This document shows positions 52,555-63,792 of a stretch of DNA of 64,000 bases, piece after piece. Below the pieces are notes generated by a model. The model made no database searches. It was given only the letters and a program-made list of their open reading frames with translations, and had not been told where the DNA came from. The translations under genes were made by a program, and so were the position numbers. This DNA comes from Eutreptiella sp. 'Long Island Sound 2002'. Taxonomy: Eukaryota; Euglenozoa; Euglenophyceae; Eutreptiales; Eutreptiaceae. The stretch spans positions 143,294,961 to 143,358,960 of the forward strand of contig OZ038382.1 in assembly GCA_964036045.1 (NCBI GenBank), in the 5' to 3' direction. Each line of letters starts with the position of its first letter. Within the stretch, counting starts at the first letter, position 1.

Positions 52555-53535
52555 GTTTTGAGCGCTGAGAGCGCTATGTACCCTGGGCGTATGTCGAGCG
52601 CTTGGAGCGCTCTGTTTTATCAGTCTTTGGCGCTGCGAGCGCTTTGTTTTTTCCAACCACTGTGCCTTGCACAGTGTACAGCCTGTGGGGCTGTATATAT
52701 GCCCGAATCTGATTTAGATTCTCTGGCATGTACATTTGAGATGTACAACGAGGCCCTGTCTGGCCTCTGTCTGGGCGCCAAGCGCCTTGTTTGCTGGCAC
52801 TGACATGTGCCTTTGCTTTCTTTTTCGTTGTAGATACTATTTTGGATCTGCAATGAGCAGTGGTGGGATACACCCTGCTTTACACTTTGAGTGAACTTTG
52901 GTTTACTCAGTTTTGCAATTCTGTTTTGCTTTGCACCTGCCTGCTTGTGAGCAGTGTGTCTTTTCTTTTTGTATGCCTGCTTTTGTTTGGAAAAAGCAGA
53001 GGTTTTATTTTAGTATGAAAGTACTATATTTTTCCTGTGCCATGAGCACTTCAGGTTGTGTGCCATGAGCACTTATCAGGTTTATACACCCTTTGAGGAG
53101 TTTGAGTGGGTATAGGTTGAAACACCACCTCACCACTCCCCTAGGGCACTGTTTTGTGACAGAAATCCCTTTCAGGAGGGTAAAGCTATCTATGGTACCA
53201 GTGGTATTCCACTAGCATGATCTGCACATAGATAGTAGCTGTTTTTACCTGGAATGGGTAGAAATAGCCAGATCACAGACAATAATATCTGTATTGTATT
53301 GTAGGTTAATGCCTGCATGTTTTGCTATTTTTTTTTTCTCGGGTCAGCAACTCATTTGGGGAGTGCTGAGCCTGGGGGGGGAGTGTAAACATGCAAGGCA
53401 GCCTTTTGGGTGCTTGCGTTTTACACCCACCCAGCTCTGTCTGAGCTTTTCCCAGCCCTATGGTAAAACCCTTCGCACCCTTTTGTTTTGGGGTCTCAGC
53501 CACACATCAGGGTATGTGTGGGCTTGGGGGGGGAG
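52555..53535 (+). other. E4 non-coding 3' interior
   Basis: Contains repeated AGCGCT words at 52560-52645 (GAGCGCTGAGAGCGCTATG and similar). An earlier G8-AGTGTAAA motif near 53374-53389 duplicates the real polypurine-LTR junction at 53526-53541. No gene. Confidence 0.55.
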
Positions 53536-54092
53536 TGTAAAGGGGAGCTCAGGACAGGACAGGACAGGACAAGCCTGAAAGCCTGTGTTTTCCCTAGGAT
53601 TCGGTTCGTTATATTTACTGCTATTTTGTCATTAAGGTATCGTGCTCAGTACTTGGCTGTACTGACACATGTATGTTACATAAACCCATATATTATCCTG
53701 TCGCGTTGCGGTGCAGATGCCGCTTTTGGGGCACTGCATGGCACGCGTGCGCACTGATTTGTGCATTGTTTTCTTTCGGAAAAGCACTGATTTTTAATAT
53801 AAAAAGATCTGATTTTGTAGGAATGTAATGTGCGAATGCATGCATGAACATTTTCTGAGTGTCTATTGTCTATAGTGTGCAATGGGATTATTGCGATCTC
53901 AGCAAGAGGCAAGATCGCTCAGTACTTCTGGACTATAAAGAAAAGTCGTATTGGAGCTATTTGCTTCGCTATTGGGTTGCGCCGTCTTCGGTATTGTGGG
54001 TCGTCCAGGAGTTCTTTGAAATCAAGATTTGGGATTTTGGTACAAAAGATCTTGGAAAGCACACGACAAAACACCGTACAAGTGTTTTGAAA
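53536..54092 (+). repeat. E4 3' LTR
   Basis: 557-bp direct copy of 51056-51607; differs by the extra AGGAC unit and about six substitutions. Confidence 0.88.
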
Positions 54093-55622
54093 ATTCGCGT
54101 GGGCTGCATTCGAGGGCCAGGGGGGTTGGGCCTGGGGTTTCAGGGGTGTGTGCGGGGGCTGTGTGCGGGTACCTGGGCGGGAAGGGCGTGCGCTGTGGCA
54201 TGGGGCTCCCCGCGGTTGGTGTGTGTGGGTTGCCGGGTGTGGGGAGCGCTGAGGGGTGTTCGGCGGGAGGGTCTGTGGCGGGCGTGTGGGGGAGGCCCGT
54301 GTCGCGGGGCCCGGGGCTGCGCGCGATGGAGGGCGTGTGGGGGGGACCACCGGGTGGGGAGTGGGGAGGGAGGGCCAGGGCTGGGGGTTGCGTGGGGTGG
54401 TGTGGAGCTGGGGTCGTGTGTGTTGTGTCAGTGTATGTGTCCGTTTGCAGCGGCGCGCCTGTGTGGTCACCTCCAGGCTGGGTGGTTTGGAGGAGAAGTT
54501 TGCCGTCTTCTGCGGCCGCGGCAAGGATTTCGCATATGAGCGTGTGTATTTGGTGCACCTCTTGGTCAGTTGTGGGTAGAGGGTATTGTAGTGCTGGGCT
54601 AAGGTCCATGCGGCGGAGGAGCCTGTGGATGGCGTGGTATCCGCAGGTGAGGGGGTGTTGCGGCCTGGGGGTTGGGTCTGCCCGCGTGTCTGGGCCTGCC
54701 TCGACTTGCGTGTGGGCGCTGGGGATGGCCCAGATCCAGGGCACTGTCCCCGTGGACGGCCAGCGGGGCTTGATCCACTGCGTCAGGCAGAGCATCGCCA
54801 GTCCCAGGGGGGAGGCCGCCCGCCCCGAGGTGATTTGGGCCTTGGCGCGGGCCGGGGTTTTTTGCCCCGGCTGGAGGACGCCCCTGAGGACTTTGTGTGG
54901 GCAGGTGATGTCCCCTACTGCCCCCGGTTGGGCGGCCCCTGGGGCGAGCATGGTGTTAGTCCCTTTCACGAGCCATTGTGGGCCGGGGGATGTTGCTGTG
55001 GCGGCCACTACGTAGTAGTGCCCGCGCTCGAGGACTGTACACCAGACCTCCGGCGGGGGTTGTCGCTGTCTGTAGGTGGGCTGGGGAGGTCGTCGTCGGG
55101 GGTGCGGAGGCCTGCGGCGCGGAGGGCGGTGTTGCGGGTTGGTGCGGTGACCTGTTCCCACTGTTCTGGGTGGTTCGGGTCTGCTGGGTGGTCCCTCGCC
55201 GCTGGGGCTTGTCGTTGGCGTTTGGTCCCTCGACATGTGACGTTGGTGTCGGTGTCCTGTGTCAGGGCCTGGCCCCACTCGATGGGGGGGATCCAGACGT
55301 GCTGGCCTTAGGCGTGTTGGCGGGCTCGCCACAGGACGAGGTCTACGATGGCCTCGTGAAGCCCTTTGCCTGGGATGGCTAGGTCCTGGAGGGCTTTGAC
55401 GGTGAGCCGGGTCCAGCTCTCTTGTAGGCGGTACCAGCCCAGGGGAGTGTTTAAGGCCCCGCCTTGGAGGGCCGCTCGGAGGAGGTCGGGGTCACGGATG
55501 GTGGTCGGTGTGAGGGCGGGGTGGTCCGGGTCTGGGGGGGGTTGGCGGGGTGGGCTGTCGAGGTCTTGCTCATCCACGTCGATGTATGGGTGGTCCTGGG
55601 CGGGCTTGGTAGGGCTGGGCAT
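54093..55622 (-). pseudogene. Element B: cysteine-protease-like 3' ORF
   Basis: Two overlapping minus frames. The first (55622-55308): HPYIDVDEQDLDSP, NTPLGWYRLQESWTRLTVKA, HEAIVDLVLWRARQHA, TGA, then GQHVWIPPIEWGQAL. The second (from about 55110): VWCTVLERGHYYVVAATATS, PQWLVKGTNTMLAPG, LAMLCLTQWIKPRWPS, TPRPQHPLTCGYHAIHRLLR, TTDQEVHQIHTLICEILAAA, then a Pro/His-rich tail cut by E4 at 54093. H-Y-Y-V-V followed much later by P-Q-H-P-L-T-C-G-Y resembles the His and Gln/Cys-Gly blocks of Ulp1/adenain-type proteases. The homologous region in A keeps the Cys-x-Tyr. Assignment tentative. Confidence 0.5.
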
Positions 55623-55777
55623 CGCCGGGTGGTCCCGTGGGTTTGAGATGGGCCTTTGGGTGTCGTGGGTGCTTGTGGCGGGGGTGTCTTGCGGTGGGTG
55701 GCCTTCTGCGTGGCCCCCGGTGGTGTCTTCGAGGCCTGCGGACGGAGATGGGGGGCGTGTGTGGGGTGCGGAGCAGG

Positions 55778-58090
55778 TTAGTGGACTTCCCGGTCATGCA
55801 CGGCATGGTAATGGATGAGACGCAGCATGTGTTCCCTGGCGGTGGGGTCGGTGAGTTGATCCGTGTGTGTCAGCAGGAGGTGTTTGCGATGTACCATTTC
55901 GGCCGCTGCTCTGCGGACTGCTTCTAGCTGGAGGTGCGCTGCTGCCACCATCGGGTTTTCCGCGTATTTGGTCAGGTGTCGGTGTAGGGCCTGTGTCACC
56001 GCCCCTCTCATAGTGGCTTCCTTCACCAGGGGATCCCTGGAGAGGTGTTCGGTGGCTTGGTGTGCGTGGCTGTGGGCTGGTGAGCCTTCGTGTTGCTGTA
56101 GGGTTTCCGCTGGGGAGCAGCCCACTAGTGCATCCCTGCCCGTATGGACGGGGCATATTTTGAAGTGTTCCCAGTCCTTCGGGGTTGTGTGGTCGCACGG
56201 GCAGCGGGTGTGTTCCTCTGGGACGTGGATGTGCTTGCGGGGGAGCCATCGGGCGACCCTGGTGAGGAGTGGTAGTTGCCTCTGAGGAGCTAGATGCATT
56301 ATTTCTGCAGGTGGGCTGGGATGCATGCTGGGCGTAGCGACGAGTGGTAGAGGGGGACTGTCAGTTTCTCCTGGAGCTCATGGATGTGTGCTCGGCTGTC
56401 CGTGTCGCCGAGCACGCGGGCGATGTTGGATGGGATTGGGGTAATGGTATGCTCTGTCGTGTGAGGTATAGGGGGCGTCTTCGGGCACCCAGTCCGGGGT
56501 TTGATTGGGCTCCGGTTTTGGGGGGTATGTGTTGGAGGTGTGTGTGGTTTCGGTCGAGGTCGGGCACCTGGAGGGTTGGCAGGTACGTAGTGCGCTGGTG
56601 TACTACCTGGATGTTGACCTTGCCATTTCTGTATTGGTGCCTGTGGGACTCTTGTTTCACGGTGTGAAGTTGGACGTAGGGGGGAAGGCTGCGGAGGGCT
56701 TTCCAGAGCAGCAGTGCCTGGGTGCCGAGGCTCGTCGCGGTGGCTTTGTGGGGTGGTTGTCGTGCTATGCGGAGGAGTAGGTGTGTGTTGACAGTGGCGT
56801 CCACTACGAAACAGACCCGGACGACGTGCGACAGGCGGGCGGGTAGGTGGGCCGAGATTTTGGTGATGGCATCGGCCATGGCCCCCAGCTCTCCGTGGGA
56901 GGAGGCCCCGTAGGTGGTGTGGCCCGTGTGGTGGTCCATGTGGTAGTTTCCCCCGGTGTGGGTCAGTTGCAGGGTGGCCCCCCCGGTGATGCGTGTGAGG
57001 GCGGATTTGCCTGAGGCGTTGGTGAAGAAGAGCACGTACGCCGGTGATGGCTGTGGGAGGCGGCATGGGTTCATGGGCACGTAGGCGTATATGGCGAGCC
57101 TGTGGTGAGGTGGGCCACCGGGGTTGTGGGCCGCAGGATGGGGGTGGTGTATACCCCTATTCCTTTGGAGATGATGCTCTTTGCGTGGGGGGACATGGCT
57201 ATGAGTCCTTGTTCTGGTTGTCCTCGTGTGAGGTAGACGTAGATGTAGTGGAGGATGTAATCCCTGTCCGGGTTAAGGTCGCGGCACGTGAGGGTTCGTG
57301 TTCGGTGTTCCAGTGTGTGGCAAGAGTGGTGGAGTGGATAGTAGGGGTGCTCGCGCTTGCCCGTTCTGCCTGGTTCGTACATGCTGTAGCAGGTGGCAAT
57401 TCCTGCAGGGTCGGGGCGTGGCCAGGTGGGCGTTGTGGTGAATAGCCACCGGGGGTTTGTGGTCCGGGTTCCACGCCACCGTGGGGTTCGCATCGGTGCG
57501 GTGGAACCATGGGGCCACCCATGCGTGGGCCTGTGGCGGCAGGTGGGCTGTGGGGTGGGTGTGGTAGCCTGCTATGAGGTGCAATACGGGCCATGGTGTG
57601 GTGGGTGCATTGGGGTCACAGGCCGAACATGTGCGTGGCATGCTCCCGGAGTCCTGGGGGACCTTCGGTGGGTCTTTTGCGGTCATGTGGTGTTTTGGTA
57701 TGCGCCATTTTGCCCCGTGGTGGATGACGGTGGTCTGTGGCGGCTTGACCTCGTTCAGGGCCAGTAGTAGGGTTAGCGGTGGGACCGGGCCCGTCACCGG
57801 GGGGACGGGCTCGTGGTTCGAGCCAGTGGGTGTGTAGGGCGGTGCCGCTGGGACGGGACAGGGGTGTTGCTTTTTGAAGTCCCGGTAGGCTGCCTTCATG
57901 TCCTGGCTTCCCGGCAGAGTGTGCCCCGCCGCTGGTGCCGTCTCTGTGAGGTACTGGCAGAAGAGGCGGTATTGAGGCCATTCCGGAAGTTGTAGGAAGG
58001 GGGTGTGGTGTGCAGCGCTGCGGTGAAGGACCCGCATTTGGGGGAGGGTAAGTTTCATGCGGTGGTTCAGGGCTACCAGCGGGATTCTAG
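55778..58090 (-). pseudogene. Element B: RT C-terminus, RNase H, zinc knuckle
   Basis: Homologous to 28630-30934 of A, in several frames. RT-end segment: MKLTLPQMRVLHRSAAHHTP, AYRDFKKQHPCPVP (about 58030-57800). Linker with YILHYIYVYLTRGQPEQGL. RNase H (57080-56361): FFTNASGKS (Asp to Asn), SHGELGAMADA (Glu kept), CFVVDATVN, NGKVNIQVVH (final Asp lost). Knuckle CPCDHTTPKDWEHFKIC (C-x-C-x9-H-x3-C), followed by a helical tail ending YHAVHDREVH. Two of four catalytic RNase H residues are lost. RT palm with the catalytic box is absent, as the copy is 5'-truncated near 58090. Confidence 0.82.
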
Positions 58091-58099
58091 GGCAGTGGC

Positions 58100-59878
58100 G
58101 GCCAGTGTGGCGGATCATCTTAAAGTATCCAACAGCAACACGGCCAAATCTTTTAGCGCGGTGGAAACGCTTGCTACGCGTTATGCCGCCGTTGCATCTA
58201 GGATTGATGCGTGGGACCACTGGTACACCACGCCTACAGAGCCCGTTACGTTGGTCCTGCCCGCGCCATTGGCGCCCCGACCCGTTCCCAATCCTGAGCC
58301 GGCGGCACCTACGGCGCCAATGTGCGCGCCATCCGGTTCATCCGGTGGTGGTTGTGTTCTTCCTTTCTCCGTCCACCCATCCCACGATTGCATCTACCAT
58401 CCGAACGCTTGTCCGGACTCGGGGTGGCCGTAGGGGGGGGAGAAACATCAAGAACACGCCCATCACCAGGAGCCCACTTCCTGCAGGGGAACCGCCAAAG
58501 AACAGAAGGTACCTGCTATCCCCGAGTGGAAAGCGGTGCCTAAGAGCGAGGAATACCCCTCGGAGCCTACGTCCCCATGGACTGGTGCGGAGGAGAACTC
58601 CTCTTCGTTGGGGAACATCAATCCCCTCACGAAAAATGTTTTCACCTCCCCCAGGAAACCTTCGTACACGCCTTCTCATCCTACGGACATGTGTACGGTT
58701 TCTCCAGTGAAGATTGCACCAAGTGCAAGTGGAGGTGCACCCCCAACCATGGCTCCCCCCGCTTACCACCCGTACCAAATGCCTATGGTGCAAAAAGGTT
58801 ACACCAAAGCGGTGGAGGATAGTGATATGCCCAAACAGCTTTGTAATGGGCAATTAGAGAACTACGACGAGTGGGTGGGGAAGCTTTAACAATGGTTTGG
58901 GGGGGTGTGATCCCACATACCGAAAAGCCAACAAGGCGCACATGATTTTGAGTACCTTGCCCCCGTGGCCAAAAAGGATCATCAACACAGGAGTCACCGA
59001 TGGCACTCAACACACACGAACGGCCCCGACCCTCAAAGAATTGTCAGATTTTTTGAAACAACGCTTCCACGAGTATGACCCCTCAAGGGCCGATGAAAGG
59101 TGGCGAGCCCTCACCCCCAGGGTGGTTAGAGGGCAAGTGTCCCTCATCGACTTGGAGGATTTCTATACTCCTTGGCAACGGTTCTTGCCTTTGAGTAACG
59201 AGACTCGCCACCACGTGATCGCTCCTAAGCAAGCTCCCGTGGATCAAGGAGAAGGTGGTTAAAAAAGAGGCCAAAAACAGCCAGGACAGTTGTTTGGTGG
59301 GTTTCAGTGGCCTTGACCCTTCGCCGGGTCACGCCCCATTCGAAAAAGAACTCAGAAAATATAGCGCTCAGCGTTGCACCACGGTTCCTAAGATTGTTTC
59401 CTATTCGGGGCCGGGGGTGATAGTTGATTGCAAAGACCCATATCTACAGGAATGGATCTTCTCGGTGAATGCGGTTAATGCGGATGCTACGGCGGACCCC
59501 AACACCGCCAAACCCACTGATACATCCGTCAACGCCGTGGGTCAGCCTAAACCCCCGGCGAAGAAAACCGCCAACCCCGGGTCTAAACCGCCACCTTCCG
59601 TTCGGGTTCCGTGTTCCAAACATTGGAACCAACGTAAACAAACGGATATGGACTACGGTATTGATCGGGGTGTCACCAATAGCACCCCTTGGACGTGTAA
59701 ACCCGGTTCTCCATGCAATGACACCCATTGGGCAGTTTGGGGCAAGTCTAAGGGTGGTAAACCTAAGAGTTGTGGTGGCAATAAGGGTGGTGGTGCCGGT
59801 AAGGGCGGTGGTGGCGATAAGGGCGGTATTGGCAATAAATGGGGAACAGGGGCGCCGTACGGGTGCGGACGTAGGTAG
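58100..59878 (+). pseudogene. gag: E3 Gag, central and C-terminal part
   Basis: Frame 1 (58100-58889, one TAG at 58431-58433): VADHLKVSNSNTAKSFSAVE, ETLATRYAAVASRIDAWDHW, Pro-rich region, then NGQLENYDEWVGKL. A shift in a G run near 58900 leads to GCDPTYRKANKAHMILSTLP, FLKQRFHEYDPSRADERWRA (gag core), and a further shift near 59225 to KNSQDSCLVGFSGLDPSPGH ... CSKHWNQRKQTDMDYGIDRG and a Gly-Lys tail (GGGAGKGGGGDKGG). It ends at a single TAG (59876-59878), and the protease is open in the same frame behind it, as in E1. No canonical CCHC is seen. Confidence 0.7.
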
Positions 59879-60514
59879 GAGTGCCCAGAGGAGCCCCCTT
59901 CGAAGGAAGAAACCCTCGGGCACCCCTTTGACACTACGGCGGCTCTCGTTCCTTCGAGAGTCATGAAGGGGCATATCGTGACTAGTGAGGTTCAAACCGA
60001 ACTTTCCGTTCAGGTTGTTTTTCCCAATGGAGAATTTAAAGCTCTCCTTATTTTAATGGATTTTGGGTGCCAAGCGTTCGCTTTGGCTAACCCCAATGTT
60101 TTTGGACACCGAATCTCTGAAAAATATGAATCCCCCCAACGAAGGCGCCTACTCCAAGCCGATAACAAGACGCCTTTGCCGGGGGGGGGGGGGACGAGCA
60201 AATAGACATCGAAATTCAATTTACGGGGGTCGTGGATGGTAGTGTTTCACTCGATCCCGTTGCCCAGTATGGCGTGTCCCCATACCTTGTCCCGTATTTA
60301 CCTTGGGATATGGTTTTGGGGCACCCATGGGGTCATGAAAATTGTGTGAGCCAGTTTGCCCGTTTCAATTGTTGATACTCTCACCATCCAGTGCACCCCC
60401 AGTTTTGGATTGAGGACTTCGGTAAAGCTCCACGAACCGGCTAACCATTTTTGCTCGAACCCATTCATGGTAAAGTGTCACGTCAGTCCGTGTGGGGCAT
60501 AACCGTTCCCATCA
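59879..60514 (+). pseudogene. pol: E3 protease, catalytic motif altered
   Basis: The frame continues from gag through the UAG: SRVMKGHIVTSEVQTELSVQ, then ALLILMDFGCQAFALANPN. The retropepsin D-T/S-G is D-F-G, a single-base change from Ser that should abolish function. A run of 13 G (60181-60193) shifts the frame; the other frame continues with IDIEIQFTGVVDGSVSLDPV and DMVLGHPWGHENC (C-terminal protease motif), and stops occur near 60372. Sequence up to 60514 is a degraded linker. Confidence 0.7.
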
Positions 60515-61159
60515 TTGGAGCGGTCATCCCTATGCACCGGGCCCGGGCAATTGTGGTTACGCCCCCTGCTGGCGAACCGCCTAACCGTGTTGAGGCCCAA
60601 AAAACACATATCCTATGCCATGACCGCTTCCTCCGTGGCCCGCGTGCAGGATCGGGCTTGCGCGTTGGAGCTCGCTGAATTCGCTCCCGAAGCCCTTTCC
60701 CGTGATGTTCTACGTACACGGCGTGATGGGTCCATGTGGAAGCAGTCTGACTATGGCCTCACGCCGTATTGGGCCGCGCGTGTTAAAAAACAATTTGGCA
60801 AAAACCCCGGCGTGGACGCCTTCAATAGGGTCCCGGGTATGGCTCAGGCTACCCTTTGGGTTTCGCCACACAATGATTTCTTTTCTACTCCCGCGGACCC
60901 ATCCAAATTGTATTGGATGTGCCCTCCCTATCATCCGTTTTCCAATTGTGTCCGGAAAATTCGGCAAGAGAAACTACGAGCCATCGTCGTAGGGCTGAAA
61001 TGAGCACATAGGGAGTGGTGGAAGCCCCTTATGGAAATCACTTTGCAGGGGTACCATCTTCCTGGGCCGGAGACTAAGACCCGTCTCTATAAAGATGACC
61101 ACCCCACACCCCTTCCTCAACAGGGTTGGTCCACGGTGGCGCTATACGTGGACGGTGGT
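60515..61159 (+). pseudogene. pol: E3 pol linker and Dam-like domain
   Basis: The domain runs about 60752-61159: YGLTPYWAARVKKQFGKNPG, VDAFNRVPG, KLYWMCPPYHPFSNCVRKIR, LRAIVVGLK, in-frame TGA (61001-61003), AHREWWKPLMEITLQGYHLP, then LYVDGG. This copy is the closest of the three to the Dam/PF05869 pattern (TP-x-W ... F-G ... D-A-F ... C-P-P-Y ... W-W). The tetrad CPPY has Cys where the family has Asp/Asn/Ser. The TGA is probably a mutated CGA or TGG. Confidence 0.7.
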
Positions 61160-62521
61160 ATTGCGGCCGAAATTGTGACAGCCACTAAATGTCATGTGGC
61201 CTCCGTTTCGGCACCGGCCGTCCCTACCCCCGACACGGATGACGAGCCGGGCATGACCTCGGAGGAGGAGTTGGAGGATGAAAGAGTGCCGAATCATTTG
61301 GTTTCGTTGCGCACCCTCACCTATCAAGTGACTCATAAAAAGCTCCTCGCTCCCGTTACCCTTGACCACACTCCCGACGATTCGGAGGCGCAAGAATGTG
61401 TGCGTTCACGCATTGCGAAAATCGAAAAAGAGTTATTGCGTGGGGGGGCCACTACCGTGAAGCACTGCCGAAAAACTAATGGCGCCAAACAATTATTTGC
61501 GGCATCTCGTGTTGGTGGCGTTGTCACCACCCAAGAACCTATTGTGTCCTCGGCGCTGGAGCTCATGAGGAAGCGCATCCTCACGGACTATGAGCGGGAT
61601 GTTTTTAGTGGGGAGGTTCGTCTCCGTCCGGTCCAGGAACATCCTAAGGTCCGTGGTACGGAGCGGTTGGGGTTCGGTAAGCTTGACCTATACCCGAAGT
61701 CTAAACCCAAGTCCGTGAAGCCTATAAAGTTGGTGGGGGAGCGTGCCGCGGCGAAGCGAGAGATAGTGGAAGATTTTTTGGCTCCTGGTTGGATTGAGCC
61801 GTGTCGTGCCTCCGAATGGGCGTCCAACGGTTTCGTTGGGCCCAAGAAAGAGAAAGGAAAATGGCGCCTCGTTGTGGACTACCGCCAACTCAATCAGGCT
61901 ACCTTGCCCGACGCGCACCCCCTCCCCCTCATTATAAATATGTTGGAAAATCAATCCAAACACAAGATTTTCACTATTGTGGACTTGAGTAAAGGGTTCC
62001 ATCAAATTCGCCTTCATCCTGAGTCCCGGGCTAAAACCGCCATGAATTTGGCGGGTAAGCGATACGAATGGCGTGTTATGCCTATGGGTATCAAGAATGG
62101 GCCCGCTTTTTTTTAACGGGCCATGGACCACGTTTTGCAGGGTATGGATTGTGCGAACGTATATATTGAGGATATTATTATTGGTTCCTCCAGTGATACG
62201 GAGGAGGAGCTATTGGCTAACCATGACCGCGACGTGCATGCCGTGTTGGATAGGCTACGGAAGGAGGAGTTGGTTGCTTCGGTTAGTAAAACCGATTTCT
62301 TTGTACGTTCGGTTGAGTTTTGTGGCGATGTGTTGGAAAATGGCACACGCCGGCCGGCGCCAGGGAAAATGTTGGCGCTTGAGCATTGGGAAAAACTGGA
62401 TAACGTTCCGGAGCTCCGAGGTTTCTTGGTGCTCACCAATTATTTTTCGGGTTATGTCCAAAACTACGCCTACATAGCTACCCCTTTGATTGAAAATGTT
62501 GAAAAAATTGCCGAAGCATAA
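61160..62521 (+). pseudogene. pol: E3 reverse transcriptase
   Basis: Acidic linker (DEPGMTSEEELEDERVP), then RT: GWIEPCRASEWASNGFVGPK, WRLVVDYRQLNQATLPDAHP, FTIVDLSKGFHQIRLHPESR, YEWRVMPMGIKNGPAFF. An in-frame TAA (62114-62116) stands where Q is expected, then RAMDHVLQGM. The catalytic box is VYIEDIIIGS, so the first Asp of Y-x-D-D is Glu. Thumb: VEFCGDVLENGTRRPAPGKM, LEHWEKLDNVPELRGFLVLT. Ends at TAA 62519-62521. Inactive on the evidence of two stops and the D-to-E change. Confidence 0.88.
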
Positions 62522-63606
62522 GAATGGGAAGAAAAGAGGCCTAATGTGGAATGCTTTGGCGAATGAGGCCTTTTTGAAGCTCAAGCATGCTATCACGGAT
62601 ATTGTTCCCTCCAACTAGCCGATTGGGATAACAACTTTGTCCTCACCCCGGACGCTAGTAATTGGGCGGTGGCAGCGGCCATACAACAGGATGGTCCTGA
62701 TGGTGCTCTTCGCCCCCTTGCCTTTTTCTCCCGTAAATTGTCAGGCAGCCAATTGAATTGGAGCCCGCGCGAAAAAGAGTGCTACGCCATAGTGGCGGCA
62801 CTTCTCAAGTGGCATGGTTGGGTGGGGAACAAGCGAGTGCAGGTCCATACGGACCACCGTAGCCTTGGAAATTGGGCTACGGGGGACCTTAAAACTGTGG
62901 GGGGTCCCTCTCCACGGCAAGCGCGTTGGCATGAATTGTTCTCTAAATTTGACCTCCATGTGGTTTACACCCCGGGGCCCGTGAACCCTGTTCGTGATTT
63001 CTTGTCCCGTTGGGCTTACCCTGCTAGCCCAGCGTTGGGCGATGTGTCCATACATGGGACAGCTCAAGCGGACGGGGATGTGCGGGACATGATGGCGGCC
63101 GAGAAGGAGCAACTCCTCGCCCGCCCCCTTGTATTTCGGGCGGTTGGGGTGCCCGTTGTTACTAGGCCACGCTCTAATGCGGCGCCCCGGGCTCAGGGGG
63201 CGCCCGCATGTGATCCACCCCCTCGGGCTTTGGCTCCAGTGGGGAGGGGGGGTGACGAAGCGAACGAAAAAGCTTCGAAAACTGGAGCGAATTGCCAAGA
63301 TAAAAAAATCATGGAAGTCCCACAAGGAGGCAACACCTATACATGGGGTGATGCTCCCAATGTTTTCGAGATAAATTGGCTAAACATTACCCAAATTGTG
63401 AACGCTATAAAAGAATGTGGCAAGATTTCTTGAATGGGAACTTCCAAGACGGAGTGAGGTTGGTGGATAACAAGCTCGTCCGTGGGCTGATACACCATCG
63501 GAACGGTATGGGCGCCCTCCGCAAGTTGGCGCATGGAGGTGACCCCCTGCTTTACCGCCCGCCGGTGACACACCCACCGTCAAAGGTAACACGCAAGCTA
63601 ACCTAA
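62522..63606 (+). pseudogene. pol: E3 RNase H and pre-integrase linker
   Basis: The RNase H start is broken (two frame changes, 62522-62640). It then reads NNFVLTPDASNWAVAAAIQQ, REKECYAIVAALLKWHGW, VHTDHRSLGNW and PVRDFLSRWAYPASPALGDV, with D-E-D-D retained. The linker has CDPPPRALAPVGRGG, then NVFEINWLNITQIVNAIKEC. A shifted frame (63376-63606) gives YKRMWQDFLNGNFQDGVRLV followed by DNKLVRG, the usual lead-in to the integrase zinc finger. No HHCC or D-D-E follows, so integrase is deleted. Confidence 0.85.
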
Positions 63607-63792
63607 GTGTCTATACGCACGCCCCCAAGACACACACGAACACCAAGCAACAAGGTGGCATATCTATACACGTGTTCTATTGTGAATATGTTTACCGTTT
63701 GGTGTATGTACGTGGGTGGTTTGTGGGAGCTTTTGTTTGTGTGGGCGTGTATCACCACGTGATCCAAGGCCACCACCGCGAGGCCCACACCC
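63607..63792 (+). other. E3 non-coding 3' sequence
   Basis: No gene. Replaces the expected integrase; CA- and GT-rich. Confidence 0.4.

Larger units (their letters stand above)
51056..54092 (+). mobile_element. E4: small LTR retrotransposon, gag-like ORF only
   Basis: Direct repeats 51056-51607 and 53536-54092 (552 and 557 bp; the 5-bp difference is one extra AGGAC unit near the start) differ at about six positions. The 1.9 kb interior has one ORF and no pol, so E4 must depend on another element for movement. A G-rich purine tract (GGGGGGGGAG, 53526-53535) immediately precedes the 3' LTR. Sits inside B. A target duplication is not evident. Confidence 0.85.
46278..58090 (-). mobile_element. 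Non-LTR retrotransposon B (5'-truncated), interrupted by E4
   Basis: Minus-sense order: RT C-terminus, RNase H, CxC-H-C knuckle (58090-55778), protease-like region (55622-54093), E4 insertion (54092-51056), Pro-rich region (51055-48643), low-complexity 3' part, (ACCT)4 tail (46293-46278). Same family and order as A. The 5' end falls within RT, near 58090. Inserted into E3 gag. No target duplication was found by eye. Confidence 0.8.
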
